A DNA stretch of 64,000 nt, taken from positions 1-64,000 of the forward strand of contig JAZAYU010000009.1 in the NCBI GenBank assembly GCA_038501625.1, in the 5' to 3' direction. How positions within the stretch are numbered: position 1 is the first letter of the stretch; each line of letters starts with the position of its first letter. The position numbers and the translations under genes are program-made. A model generated the notes under the pieces. The model made no database searches. It saw only the letters and a program-made list of their open reading frames with translations, and was not told the DNA's origin. Positions 34,175 through 46,900 of this stretch are shown one piece after another. The stretch is from Corbicula japonica. Taxonomy: Eukaryota > Mollusca > Bivalvia > Venerida > Cyrenidae.

Positions 34175-35396
34175 CACTGGTCAAAAATTCTAAGTGCACA
34201 CTTTTCAATTTTGAATATCTTAAAGTAAACTTATTCAAATTGAATGAAAGTTTGAATTAAAGTTAATAATGATCAAACAACAATAATTTTTTGAAAACCG
34301 TGCATATGTTTTACGTTTTACGTCATCCACGTCGGCATACGCTTTTTATGCATTATCCCCGTGCGGCAAGCGAAATTTATTTTTTTACAATCGTTTTTGT
34401 TTTTCACATGTCCACCGACTCAAGACAAACACGAAAAACACACCAAAAAATTTTCACCATGGAACGGTTGACGTCAGCAGACAACGACATTGCCGTCAAA
34501 ATTCTTTTCACAGGCACAACTTCAAATTTGTTGTAAAGAAATCTTGACGGTTTTCGTAAATGCAAAAGAAATACCTTATTTTGCATATTTTATTAATTTA
34601 AGAAGAAAATCAAACGATATTTTTTTTCTAGATTGATTACGTTGCTTACGTTGAACGCTGATGTTACTCAATTACGTCATTAAATATTTACGTAAAACAA
34701 CGTAAACTCGAAAAAAATTATTGTAAAATTTGTTGGATAAGTGTCCAATAAATAAAAATTTAAAACTAAAATTTATAGAAATTCAATAAACTTCAATATC
34801 GAATTATTCGAAAATGACGCTTATTCGGTCAAAAGGCGTATCCGAAAACTGGTCAATTTTACCGAAATGAATACATTTTTTTCGTTTGGAAAGGCTGTTA
34901 CACATCTATCATAGAAAATTGTATCATCCCAAACTGCTAGACAATTCAAAAACTTTTGGCACAAAACATTGTGTGAACAAAGGAATTTTCTCCTTGAAAT
35001 CCTGTAAAAACGTTATGGATAAAATAAAGTTGAGTATGTTGGCGCATCGTGCCCAGCAGACCATTACAAAGCTACAGAAAGCTATTTCAGTGCAATGGAA
35101 TGGCAAACTACAGTATTTCCTTTAAATCTGTGTGAAATTTAAATTATACAGAGATGAGAAAACGATCACAAATGATAGCCGATGCAATGATAATTAACTT
35201 GAGAATTTCTTTCTGAGAACAAGTGAGCTAAAATATTATTATTTTTTAATCTGGTTAAGCAGACTTAAAATTGTTGGTGTCCTTTAATAGAATATTGATT
35301 CTTCTTCATTGTAATTTACACTATTTTGAAAGATTCAATCAAATTATTGGAAAAATTAACATTTATCAAGTGTGCACTTAGAACTTTTGACTAGTG
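34175..35396. mobile_element. Tc1/mariner-type TA-flanked element, 1222 bp
   Basis: It is bounded by TA dinucleotides (34173-34174, 35397-35398). The TIRs are CACTGGTCAAAAATTCTAAG and, inverted at the other end, CACTAGTCAAAAGTTCTAAG, about 28 bp. An unoccupied copy of the flanks is at about 35870-35960 (ACATTTACTAGAGTAATAAATG), giving a clean TA empty site. Only 60-81-codon frames are present, none with a DDE-transposase motif, so it is non-autonomous. The twin at 53639-54859 is about 99% identical. Confidence 0.85.
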
Positions 35397-35485
35397 TAGA
35401 GTAATAAATGTTTGGCTAATTGAAAGAGCTAATTGCAAGAGTATAATAGGTGAGAGGTTAAAAGAATTAAATTAATGCCACTTAC

Positions 35486-35558
35486 TTTGAGTTCTAAACA
35501 TTTTCCCACAAAATTCACAAGGATACGACACTTCGGAATGCATATTTTTAGAATGTGT
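35486..35558 (-). CDS. Zinc-finger copy 2, 73-nt exon
   Basis: Acceptor TTTTGTTACAG, donor GTAAGT; phase 0 in and 1 out. THSKNMH provides the His pair for CPTC of the previous exon. After YP it starts CEFCGKMFRTQ, completed by the next exon. Copy 1 has the same acceptor at positions 20-30. Confidence 0.82.
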
Positions 35559-35865
35559 CTGTAACAAAATGAAACAAGTAAACAGTGTTCATGAACATAA
35601 CACAAACAAGAGAGCAAGAAGACACCATATCGCTTACCTGATTTTTGGATACGGTACATGATACAAAGGTAAAACAACATGCAAAGCAATAAAAAATTGA
35701 AGACCTGACTTTGTAAATATATAACCCCTCCGGTTCTTACTTTAGTTAATTGTTTGTGGCGTTTATTTTGAAATTGATAATTGCTTAACCATGATCTCTT
35801 CTGTTCTCAACCTTTTGGCTGTGTGGGGAGGCTGTGTGTGCTGGATGTGGCCATTCCTGATATGA

Positions 35866-36368
35866 AAAGGTCAAGTCATTTGACAGGCTCAAATACAATG
35901 ATTGGAAACAACTTATAAATACATTTACTAGAGTAATAAATGTTTGGCTAATTGAAAGAGCAATCTGATTAAAATCATCTCCTGAAAACCGCTACGCTAT
36001 CAGGATCTGACGACGAGTCACTTACACATGCTTTAATCACTAACCCTTTGAACCAATCAGATTGTCGCCTACAAAATCGCAAAAGTGAAAGTAAACACAG
36101 TGTTTTAAACCATGGAAAGTGTTAGCAACCTGCGTTAGACATATTTTACTAAAGATATATGTGTTAATGTAGTATTGCATACATTTCTACTGTAATGAAA
36201 TCTGCAGATCATTTTGCGAGCGTTATAAATCATGCTTCCTGTGTTGACAATTTCTAAAAATAGTAATCGGGGAAAACCGCTATAGCTTACATACGGTGTC
36301 TGCGGGACGTCATCAGATCTAACAGTTTGTTAGATCTGACTGTAATGAGATTGATTGAAAAGCTAATT
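35866..36368. mobile_element. Copy 2-specific insertion: partial intron duplication plus MITE
   Basis: Relative to copy 1 (about 1360), roughly 500 bp is inserted. 35866-35960 duplicates the flanks of the Tc1-type element from 34112-34174 and 35397-35427. 35961-36353 is a MITE with CAATCTGATT and AATGAGATTG ends and likely target repeats ATTGAAAGA / ATTGAAAAG. It contains GATCTAACAGTTTGTTAGATC near its right end. Confidence 0.55.
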
Positions 36369-36962
36369 TTACTCTTTTTGAAATAGGAAGAAGTATTATA
36401 GTACGCATAACATTTTTTGTAAAAATCTGCCAGCCTTCCAAGAAAACATGACTGAGCAATAAGAAAAATGTTCCATGCTTATGTCTGCTGATCTGTGTCC
36501 AAGGTTATAAAACTGAGCATGGAAACCAACCTCTAGCTCTGTTATTTGTTAAAAAGTTCAACTTAATACCTTAAAGACTGTAGTACAAGAAGAAGTTTGC
36601 ATCACAGAATTGTTTTTAACTCTGACCCTCTCCAACAAATAATGGACAAGGAAGGAAATATGTTGCAGTTAGTCTGACATTACGCCAGTTTAAAATTTCC
36701 AGTCAATATATTGAAAACTGCTGAAGAAATGCTTCTAGAAAGATATTTAAAAGCCTGTAATCCTACAACACATCATTATAAAAAACACCTGATGCCAACA
36801 TATTTTTAAACGTTTGAAGTTCTTGAAAACTGACAATGAAGTTTGCATGAAAATCTGTCTCCTAAATACATACCTTCAATCTTAGTTTGAGGGAATCTAA
36901 TTATAAACCTCAAATAATTTTATAGTCACGTTTAGGAAATGAATAAGAAATTTATAAGTTAC

Positions 36963-38013
36963 CGCTAAATACGACCGTTTAACTGTCTTATTACAAGTTG
37001 GACACTGCATCTTTTCTCTTGGAACTGGTTTCAATGGCTTTAGTCTCTGTTTAATTTGATTTTTTGTTCTCACTGGCACTTCTTTTTGGACTCGAGTTGG
37101 TTTTGTTTGTTTTGTTTTCAGTTTTGTGATCTTCTTATCAACTTTTCTCTTTTGTTTTGGAACATTTACTTTCCACAATGGTACCATCCTTTTTAAAGTT
37201 TCCAAATTTTCTAGGAATTCGACTGTTGTGTCTAACCCATTCTTCCTGTAGCAATCAACTGCATGTTCAATGAACTCTTTTCGATGGAAAATAACATTAC
37301 AAGCCTTGCAGATTATCCTTAAACGAAAATGACCTCGAACAAACTCAAATCCAGCAAATACGGACAACTTTGATTTTACTTTTGTAGGAACAATGATTGT
37401 ATCTTTATCAATATCCTGCATAAAGAAGCGAAACCGTCTTAGCCGTCCGATAAACTTTGAGTTGAAATCTGGATGATTACTGTGTGTCCGAACATGTGTA
37501 TGAAAAGCATATTTAGCCAAAAAGGATTTGTCACAAAAAGTGCATTTTGTGTGCAGATTTCCTTCTTGTAGTGCAACTGAAACCCACATATAATATACAT
37601 TTTGCCTGCTTTATTCAATTTTCGTATTTTTTTCTTTCCTGATTTTGATGCGTTATTGCTTACATCATCACCACTAGGAATCATAATTGTTTCACTGTCT
37701 GAGTGGTGTCTATCGTTAGTAGCACTCTGATATTCTGTTGGGTAATAAGGCACTGCAGACGACACATCGTTGGACCTTTCGACACTGTTATCATCCTTAT
37801 AGGAAATGTTATACTGGTGATCAAGCACATGTGATGGGACTGGTTGCCATAAAATATTCGAATCTTTGTCTTTTTCAATGTTTTCCATGATGACATATGG
37901 GGTCAGAACCTCATCGTGTACAGGAATTTCTTGATCTTCAGCCAAATCAACCATCTGGTTTTTGTTTCTATGAAGATGTGTAATATTAGTCTCTGTTTTG
38001 GAACATCCAAAAG
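36963..38013 (-). CDS. Zinc-finger copy 2, large exon with frameshift
   Basis: Counterpart of 1976-3030, with acceptor TTTTTCAG and donor GTAACT. It is 1051 nt against 1055. Three of the differences are in-frame (one codon gained at the acceptor, one more codon gained, three lost in the KQTKQTKP run). The fourth is a one-base deletion near 37555-37565, just before the CTFC finger, which breaks the frame. Both halves are otherwise open and conserved: CTFC...H-x3-H and CKAC...H-x3-C fingers, then CPTC. Type CDS is kept because the lesion could be an assembly error. Confidence 0.7.
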
Positions 38014-38819
38014 CTGAAAAAGCATAAACAAAGCCATTGTGATCTATGTTAAATGCTTTCAATTCTTCTATTATGACCACAATTGGGACTGTGCAAAAGT
38101 GCCTATAATAGTTGGGTGATCTTAATTGTGGGGTGGTCTTTTTAGGGGTTAAACTGTACCTCATAACTCAAAGGTTTATGAGCTGATTACCTTTAATATA
38201 TTTAAGGACTTATATACTGAAGGACTTTAGAAACACATCATTGAAATATAATTATATCTTAATTTGTACGGTGATATCAGAATAGATTTTAAGTACCTCT
38301 TACTATTTATTGATAATGACAAAAAATTCATTTTGATATTCTTTGGAAAGGTTTCTTAAGCAAAGGTAGTGTCCAGATTTGTCATTATCCGATTTAAATC
38401 GCGGTTATGGCCCCAAATTTTGGCGTTTACAGCTTGCAGACACGGTAGCATCGACCTCACTAAGCATCAGATGATTGCCATGGGAATATTCTGCCATTCA
38501 TGTTAGTGTAAAAGTTGGTTGGTTAAAATATTACCTAGTACGGTGATTGTCTTCATACCCACCACTTTAATGAAAATACCTTAAAAAATTGCTGATGCGT
38601 TTTAATGTCTTTCTGAATATATTCGGATATCCGGATAACCGTTCCCATACTTAGATACAAGGTTTTTTTTATTTCTTTGTTAGTTTGTTAGTTATACTCA
38701 ATATCAATAATTAAGTTTTCACTTGTTTTCGTCAACATTCAGACAAATGTGTAAGTGATTAACTAACCAAATTAAAATTAGCTAAAAAGGGAACTTTGAA
38801 ATTCACCAAACATAACTAG

Positions 38820-39860
38820 ATGCCTCTTTGCAACATGTTGAGCCCGTTGTGAAGAACGTAATGTTGACACAAAATTTTGACACAAACACATCTAATGTCT
38901 CAAACAAGAACTGCAATGAAAGTGACACATGTCACAGGAACATGTGTTTGTGCACTAGGGTTAACATTGATAAAAATATACAGGATTTCTCTATGCATTC
39001 CAAAGTTATGGGCCACACCAAAATTAGTCATGGCTTATGCTGGGCAACAGACCTCGTCATCTGAGATTGGAACCTGGGGTTTGTACATGAACATCCGTCT
39101 CACAGAGGTTAACATTGATGCCAAATATAAAAAAGATTTCCTAATAAAACAGACTTGGATTGGCTCATCTAGGTTAACATTGTCACTAAATATAAACAAG
39201 ATTGCTCTATGCATTCATATGTTACGGGCCAGAAATAATCTGACAGACTTTGACATGCATCTGTGACCTAGTCATCAGGTGTTTGTACATGACACTCCAT
39301 CTCATTGATGTAAACAATCATGCTTAATATAATCAAAATTGTCTAATGCTTGTCGGTTGTGGTCTTGACAAGCTCTGGCATGACATTTGACACCTTACTG
39401 TGACCTTGACCTTTGTGATGGATACATGGGTTTTGAGAGTCACACTCTGTCTCCGCAAGGTTAGCATTCATGTCGAATATAAACAAGACTGGTCAATGCA
39501 TGTAAAATTTATTGGCTGGGCAAGCTCTGTGTAATGTAAAGTTACATGGACTATAACGATGCGCCATTATTGGCATCATGCTAAGATGTTATCATGTTTA
39601 GACGTATGCGATGTCACTAGTTTATACTTCACTTCCGTAAAGAAAACAGTCAACCAGTTCAGCAGCGTTTTTCTCATTTTATAGTCTACACGACATCTTG
39701 GGGCTTTGTCAAGACATCTGACCCCTAATGGTGTCCTTGACCTTAGAATTGGGAACCTGGGTTTGCGCACCACAATCTGTCTCACAGAGGTTAACATTCA
39801 TGCCAACTATAAACAAGATTTTTCAATGCATGTCACAGTTATTGTCCAGACAAATCCGGA
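38820..39860. repeat. Diverged intronic tandem repeat (paralogue of 4090-5200)
   Basis: The same GGTTAACATTGAT..AAATATAAACAAG units in the same order as in copy 1, with small indels. Intronic and non-coding. Confidence 0.6.
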
Positions 39861-39985
39861 TGGACACACATACTTATGAATCACCAATGTGACAACTAAA
39901 CAACTCAATCATGCTCACCGCAAGCGTTCTTACAAAAAATGGTATATGATTATATGAGTTGAGTAACAGCAAACACTTGACCTAC

Positions 39986-40183
39986 CTAAATGTTTTGTAA
40001 GTAATAATTTTGTAGAGAACTTCTTCTTGCAATAAACACATTCTTGATCCTTTACTAAAGTATATCCATGCATCGCTTTCTTGTGCTGACGCATGTGATT
40101 TTCATTCTTGTAAATCTTGTGACAAATATCACATGGTTCAGCATTGTTACTGTGAACTAAATAGACGTGCCTCCTCAGTTGTT
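39986..40183 (-). CDS. Zinc-finger copy 2, 198-nt exon
   Basis: Same length, splice sites and phases as 5308-5505. EQLRRHVYLVH completes the split finger. A full CDIC...H-x4-H finger follows, then CVYC...TKHL, whose last ligand Cys comes from the next exon (LAFGC, one residue longer than in copy 1). Open and intact. Confidence 0.82.
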
Positions 40184-40857
40184 CTACAAATAAAACATTA
40201 TAAATGTTTGTTAAGTGCAACAAAATCAGCACTGGGACAAAGTCCCAAGTCGAATATAAACTGCAGCAACTGCTTCAAGGTAACAACACCTAACATTTTT
40301 TCTCTCCCCCATCAAACTATAATTCAGTTAAGTATTAAATCAAAATTGGATGGTTTTCAACAGTTGGGTTGATTGAAGTATGTGATAGATGAGAATTCGA
40401 AACATTACAGGCGGGCTTTTTCAAATGGCTGTTCAAACAACCAAGTTGACAACAAGGTCAATGATAGAATGCTTTTTCGCAGCACAGCAACTCGTGGCAA
40501 AACAAGTGTGTTCGTCAACATAGCATGTCAAAACATTGTGCACAGTCCAATAAATTGTGAGCAGCCTTTATTGTAGCCATGCCTCTTTAGACACAAGTCA
40601 CACTGTGTACCATCAGGAATTACGATTTGTTACGTAGAAGAAGTTGAAGTGTAAATATTACATTTTACAGACATAATATACATAAATTCAATTTATTAAA
40701 GAAAATATGAAAAAAACAGTTAAAATTTTTCAAATTTAATGAAAACAAATAAATAAAACAAAGAATTTTAATATATTTAACTTAAATTTTATATTAAGTG
40801 AACGTTGCCCAAACAAAATAATTTGGTTTCCAACTCTAAATATAATATAATTCCTAC

Positions 40858-40927
40858 CTTGTTTAGGGTAAACTTTGTAACACATCTTGCACTTGAATTG
40901 TGTAAATTGAGTTTGGGCCATTTGGAT
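40858..40927 (-). CDS. Zinc-finger copy 2, 70-nt exon
   Basis: Acceptor TTGTTTCAG, donor GTAGGA; phase 0 in and 1 out. It encodes IQMAQTQFTQFKCKMCYKVY and PKQ, the first half of a C2H2 finger. Identical in length and phase to 6178-6247. Confidence 0.82.
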
Positions 40928-41032
40928 CTGAAACAAACAATTATATGTTTATGCTCAGTCATAATTTAACTCTTTGTCACATTGAAATCTTACACACAAC
41001 AGTTTCAGTCTATATAATGTTTAAGTTTGTAA

Positions 41033-43562
41033 CAAGCAAATTCGTTGAATTTATATCCCCCCGCCGAGTACTGGTTATTACTAACACAACAGCTGAAGAC
41101 ATAGGGCTTAATTTAGATATTTATCATGGATGGCAAAAACAGTGAAAAAAAACGTCAGATGGTGAAAAGGGTTCGGCAGCTCACCAGAATATAAAAATGA
41201 GACGAAAAGTCTTCAAGTTGTTAAAATGCTGAACGCAGTAGTAAAAATATAGCGCGGTATTTGATTGAAATCCATGCAGAAGTTGCATAGAAGTAGCACG
41301 GAAACGAATACTACTCTATATACATAGTGCATAACTTATCAAAGGGCCATAACTCTGTGTAAATCGGTCACACCAGAACAAGACAACAATATGGGCATCT
41401 TGTCTTTGTATTGATGGTTTCCATAGTTTCCTGCTAAGAAATAGCAAGGAAACAAATACTGCTCTGCATGCAAAATGCATAACTTATCAAAGGGCCATAA
41501 CTCTGTGTTAAAAGGTCTGACTGAAACAAGATGACAATATGCACATCTCCTGCTTATATTAAAGGTTTCCAGAAAAATTCATTGAAATCCATCTAGTAGT
41601 TGCAGAGAAATAGCGTCGAAACAAATACTGCTGTATATGCATAATACATAAGTTATCAAAGGGCCATAACTCTGTGTTAAACCGTCTGACAGGAACAAGA
41701 CGACAATATTCATATCTCCTCTTGGTATTGATGGTTTCAAGAAAGTTTCATTGAATTCCATTCAGTTGTTGCAGAGAAATAGCCCAGAAACAAAAAACTG
41801 CTCTATGTGCATAAGGCATAAGTTATCAAAGGGCCATAACTCTGTGTTAAACAGTCTGACTGGAACAAGACCACAATATGTGCATCTCTTCTTGTTATTG
41901 ATGGTTCTCAAAAAGATTAATTGAAATCCATCTGGTAGTTGCAGAGAAATAGCAGAAAAGAATACGGCTCTATATGCATAATGCATAAGTTATCAAAGGG
42001 CCACTACTCTGTGTTAAATAGTCTGACGGGAACAAGACTATGATATGCGCATTTCCTTTTGGTATCGATGGTTTCCAGAAAGTTTCATTGAAATCCATCC
42101 GATAGTTGCAAAGAAAAAGCATGGAAACGAATACTGCTCTCTACGCATAATGCATAAGTTATCAAAAGGCCATAACTGTGTTAAACGGTCTGACCAAAAC
42201 AAGATGACGAAATGCGCATCTCCTCTTGGTATAGATGGTTTCCAGAAAGTTTCATTGAATTCCATTCAGTAGTTGCAGAGAAATAGCTCGGAAACGAATA
42301 CTGCTCTATATGCACAATGCATAAGGTATCAAAGGGCCATAACTCTGTGTTCAACAGTATGTCCAGAACAAGACGATGACATGCGCATCTCCTCTTGGTA
42401 TTGATGGTTCTCAGAAAGATTCATTGAAATCCATCCGGTAGTTGCAGAGAAATAGCAGAAACAAATACTGCTCTATATGCATAATGCATAAGTTATCAAA
42501 GAGCCATCACTCTGTGTTAAATAGTCTGACGGAAACAAGACTATGATATGCGCATTTCCTCTTGGTATTGATGGTTTCCAGGAAGTTTCATTGAAATCCA
42601 TCCAATAGTTGCAAAGAAAAAGCACGGAAACGAATACTGCTCTCTATGCATAATGCATAAGTTATCAAAGGGCCATAATTCTGTGTTAACGGTCTGACCA
42701 AAACAAGATGACGATATGCGCATCTCCTCTTGGTATAGATCATGGTTTCCAGAAAGTTTCATTAAATTCCATTCAGTAGTTGCAGAGAAATAGCCCGGAA
42801 ACGAATACTGCTCTATATGCATAATGCATCAGGTATCAAAGGGCCATAACTCTGTGTTCAACAGTCTGACCAGAACAAGACGATGACATGCCCATCTCCT
42901 CTTGGTATTCATGGTTCTTAGAAAGATTCATTGAAATCCATCTGGTAGTTGCAGAGAAATAGCGCTGAAACTAATACTGCTTTATATGCATAATGCATAA
43001 GTTATCAAAGGGCAATACCTCTGTGTTAAAGAGTCTGACTGGAATAAGACGATAATATGCGCATCTCCTCTCGGTCTTGATGGTTCTCAGAAAGATTCAT
43101 TGAAACCCATTCGCTGGTTACAGAGAAATAGCGCGGAAACGAATACTGCTCTATATGCATAATGCGTAAGTAATCAAAGGGCAATAACTCTGTGTTAAAT
43201 GTTCTGCCGAAACAAGACGACGATATGCGCATCTTCTCTTGGTATAGATGGTTTCCAGAAAGTTTCATTGAAATCCATTCAGTAGTTGCAGAGAAATAGC
43301 GCGGAAACGAGTACTGCTCTATATGCATAATGCATAAGTAATCAAAGGGCCATAACTCTGTGTTAAATGGTCTGACAGGAACAAGACAACGATATGCGCA
43401 TCTCCTCTTGGTACTGATGGTTCCCACAAAGTTTCGTTGAAATCCATCCAGTGGTTGCGGAAAAATAGCGCGGAATCGAAATTCGGACGGACAGCGTGAC
43501 GACGTGACGGACGGACAACGCCAAAACAATATCCCCCTCCCGATTTCATCGGCGGGGGATAA
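41033..43562 (+). mobile_element. Pearl-like element, ATATCCCCC family
   Basis: It starts CAAGC, then the palindrome AAATTCGTTGAATTT and ATATCCCCCCGCCGA. About 13 monomers of roughly 165 bp follow (AAGGGCCATAACTCTGTGTTAAA ... GGTTTCCAGAAAGTTTCATTG). GACGTGACGGACGGAC comes next, then the hairpin ATATCCCCCTCCCGA-TTTCA-TCGGCGGGGGATA. Copy 1 lacks it: GTTTGTAA|TAAATGAAATT at about 6345-6360 is the empty site. No target duplication is visible. Long open frames inside are repeats of the monomer. Confidence 0.85.
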
Positions 43563-43945
43563 TAAATGAAATTATAGTAATAAGTAGATGTATTAGGACT
43601 GGGCAAAGTCAAATGGCACCAATTCATTACAACAATCATATTTAAACAAGTTAAAATGTCAACTTGTTCAATAGATATTCAAGTACGAGTTAACATTAGG
43701 AAGGGTAAATACTGATAACCATTGAACATATGTGCATATAAATGTTTGCATTGTGGCAAGAATAAAGATCAAATATATTCTCAATTAAATTTTGCATTTT
43801 TCGAGTGTTTGAATAATTATTTCAAATTATGCCGACCCATTTGCACATATTAATTTTCGTGATTCAAAGAGATAATTAAAACATGTTCTAATGTTGGTTT
43901 GAAAAAGTAAATTAACACTAATGCACAGTAACAATCTATACTGAA

Positions 43946-46900
43946 CAAGAGGGCCATGATGGCCCTATATCGCTCACCTGAGTACAAAAGTACTCTCAGC
44001 TTCTGGTTTCAGACAAGAATAAAATGAAGTGACCCCTGCGGAAGGGCCAATTTTGACCCCAGGGAAATCATTTGAACAATCTTTGTAGAGTTCCACTAGA
44101 GAGTGCTAAATGCCAAATATCTAAACTCTAGGCGTTGTGGTTTCAGACAAGAAGATTTTTGAAGTTTTTCCTATATAAGTCTATGTAAAATGAAGTGACC
44201 CCTGGGGCGGGGCCAATTTTGACCCCAGGGAAATCATTTGAACAATCTTTGTAGAGTTCCACTAGAGGGTGCTAAATGCCAAATATCTAAGCTGTAGGCC
44301 TTGTGGTTTCAGACAAGAAGATTTTTAAAGTTTTTCCTATATAAGTCTATACAAAATGAAGTGACCCCTGGGGCGGGGCCAATTTTGACCCTAGGGAAAT
44401 AATTTGAACAATCTTTGTAGAGTTCCACTAGAGGATGCTAAATGCCAAATATCTAAGCTCTAGGCCTTGTGGTTTCAGACAAGAAGATTTTTAAAGCCTT
44501 TCCTATATAAGTCTATATAAAATGAAGTGACCCCTGGGGCGGGGCCAATTTTGACTCCAGGGAAATAATTTGAACAATCTTTGTAGAGTTCCACTAGAGG
44601 GTGCTAAATGCCAAATATCTAAGCTCTATGCCTTGTGGTTTCAGACAAGAAGATTTTTAAAGTTTTTCCTATATAAGTCTATGTAAAATGAAGTGACCCC
44701 CGGGGCGGGGCCAATTTTGACCCCAGGGAAATATTTTGAACAATCTTTGTAGAGTTCCACTAGAGGATGCTAAATGCCAAATATCTAAGCTCTAGGCCTT
44801 GTGGTTTCAGACAAGAAGATTTTTAAAGTTTTTCCTATATAAGTCTATGTTAAATGAAGTGACCCCTGGGGCGGGGCCAATTTTGACCCCAGGGAAATAA
44901 TTTGAACAATCCTTGTAGAGTTCCAATAGAGGGTGCTAAATGCCAAATATCTAAGCTCTAGGCCTTGTGGTTTCAGACAAGAAGATTTTTAAAGTTTTTC
45001 CTATATAAGTGTATACAAAATGAAGAGACCCCTGGTGCAGGGCCAATTTTGACCCCAGGAGAATAATTTGAACAATCTTTGTAGAGTTCAACTAGAGGAT
45101 GCTAAATGCCAAATATCTAAGCTCTTGGCCTTGTGGTTTCAGACAAGAAGATTTTTAAAGTTTTTCCGATATAAGTCTATGTAAAATGAAGTGACCCCTG
45201 GGGCGGGGCCAATTTTGACCCCAGGGAAATCATTTGAACAATCTTTGTAGAGTTCCACTAGAGGGTGCTAAATGCCAAATATCTAAGCTGTAGGCCTTTT
45301 GGTTTCAGACAAGAAGATTTTTAAAGTTTTTCCTATATAAGTCTATACAAAATGAAGTGACCCCTGGGGCGGGGCCAATTTTGACCCTAGGGAAATAATT
45401 TGAACAATCTTTGTAGAGTTCCACTAGAGGATGCTAAATGCCAAATATCTAAGCTCTAGGCCTTGTGGTTTCAGACAAGAAGATTTTTAAAGCCTTTCCT
45501 ATATAAGTCTATATAAAATGAAGTGACCCCTGGGGCGGGGCCAATTTTGACTCCAGGGAAATAATTTGAACAATCTTTGTAGAGTTCCACTAGAGGGTGC
45601 TAAATGCCAAATATCTAAGCTCTATGCCTTGTGGTTTCAGACAAGAAGATTTTTAAAGTTTTTCCTATATAAGTCTATGTAAAATGAAGTGACCCCCGGG
45701 GCGGGGCCAATTTTGACCCCAGGGAAATAATTTGAACAATCTTTGTAGAGTTCCACTAGAGGATGCTAAATGCCAAATATCTAAGCTCTAGGCCTTGTGG
45801 TTTCAGACAAGAAGATTTTTAAAGTTTTTCCTATATAAGTCTATGTAAAATGAAGTGACCTCTGGGGCGGAGCCAATTTTGACCACAGGGAAATAATTTG
45901 AACAATCCTTGTAGAGTTCCAATAGAGGGTGCTAAATGCCAAATATCTAAGCTCTAGGCCTTGTGGTTTCAGACAAGAAGATTTTTAAAGTTTTTCCTAT
46001 ATAAGTCTATACAAAATGAAGAGACCCCTGGGGCAGGGCCAATTTTGACCCCAGGAGAATAATTTGAACAATCTTTGTAGAGTTCAACTAGAGGATGCTT
46101 AATGCCAAATATCTCAGCTCTAGGCCTTGTAGTTTCAGACAAGAAGATTTTTAAAGTTTTTCCTATATAAGTCTATGTAAAATGAAGTGACCCCTGGGGC
46201 GGGGCCAATTTTGACCCCAGGGACATAATTTGAACAAACTTTGTAGAGTTCCACTAGAGGATGCAAAATGCCAAATATCTAAGCTCTAGGCCTTGTGGTT
46301 TCAGACAAGAAGATTTTTAAAGTTTTTCCTATACAAGTCTTTATAAAATGAAGTGACCCCTGGGGCGGGGCCAATTTAGACCCCTGGGAAATAATTTGAA
46401 CAATCTTTGTAGAGTTCCACTAGAGGATGCTAAATGCCAAATATCTAAGCTCTAGGCCTTGTGGTTTCAGACAAGAAGATTTTTAAAGCCTTTCCTATAT
46501 AAGTCTATATAAAATGAAGTGACCCCTGGGGCGCGGCCAATTTTGACTCCAGGGAAATAATTTGAACAATCTTTGTAGAGTTCCACTAGAGGGTGCTAAA
46601 TGCCAAATATCTAAGCTCTATGCCTTGTGGTTTCAGACAAGAAGATTTTTTAAAGTTTTTCCTATATAAGTCTATGTAAAATGAAGTGACCCCCGGGGCG
46701 GGGCCAATTTTGACCCCAGGGAAATATTTTGAACAATCTTTGTAGAGTTCCACTAGAGGATGCTAAATGCCAAATATCTAAGCTCTAGGCCTTGTGGTTT
46801 CAGACAAGAAGATTTTTAAAGTTTTTCCTATATAAGTCTATGTTAAATGAAGTGACCCCTGGGGCGGGGCCAATTTTGACCCCAGGGAAATAATTTGAAC

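Noticed and set aside
34291..35125. Transposase in the TA-flanked element
   Set aside because: The longest frames are 79-81 codons with no DDE/D or helix-turn-helix pattern, and they occur on both strands.
41579..43639. Open frames up to 167 codons on the minus strand
   Set aside because: They repeat with the roughly 165-bp monomer and lie within the Pearl-like element.
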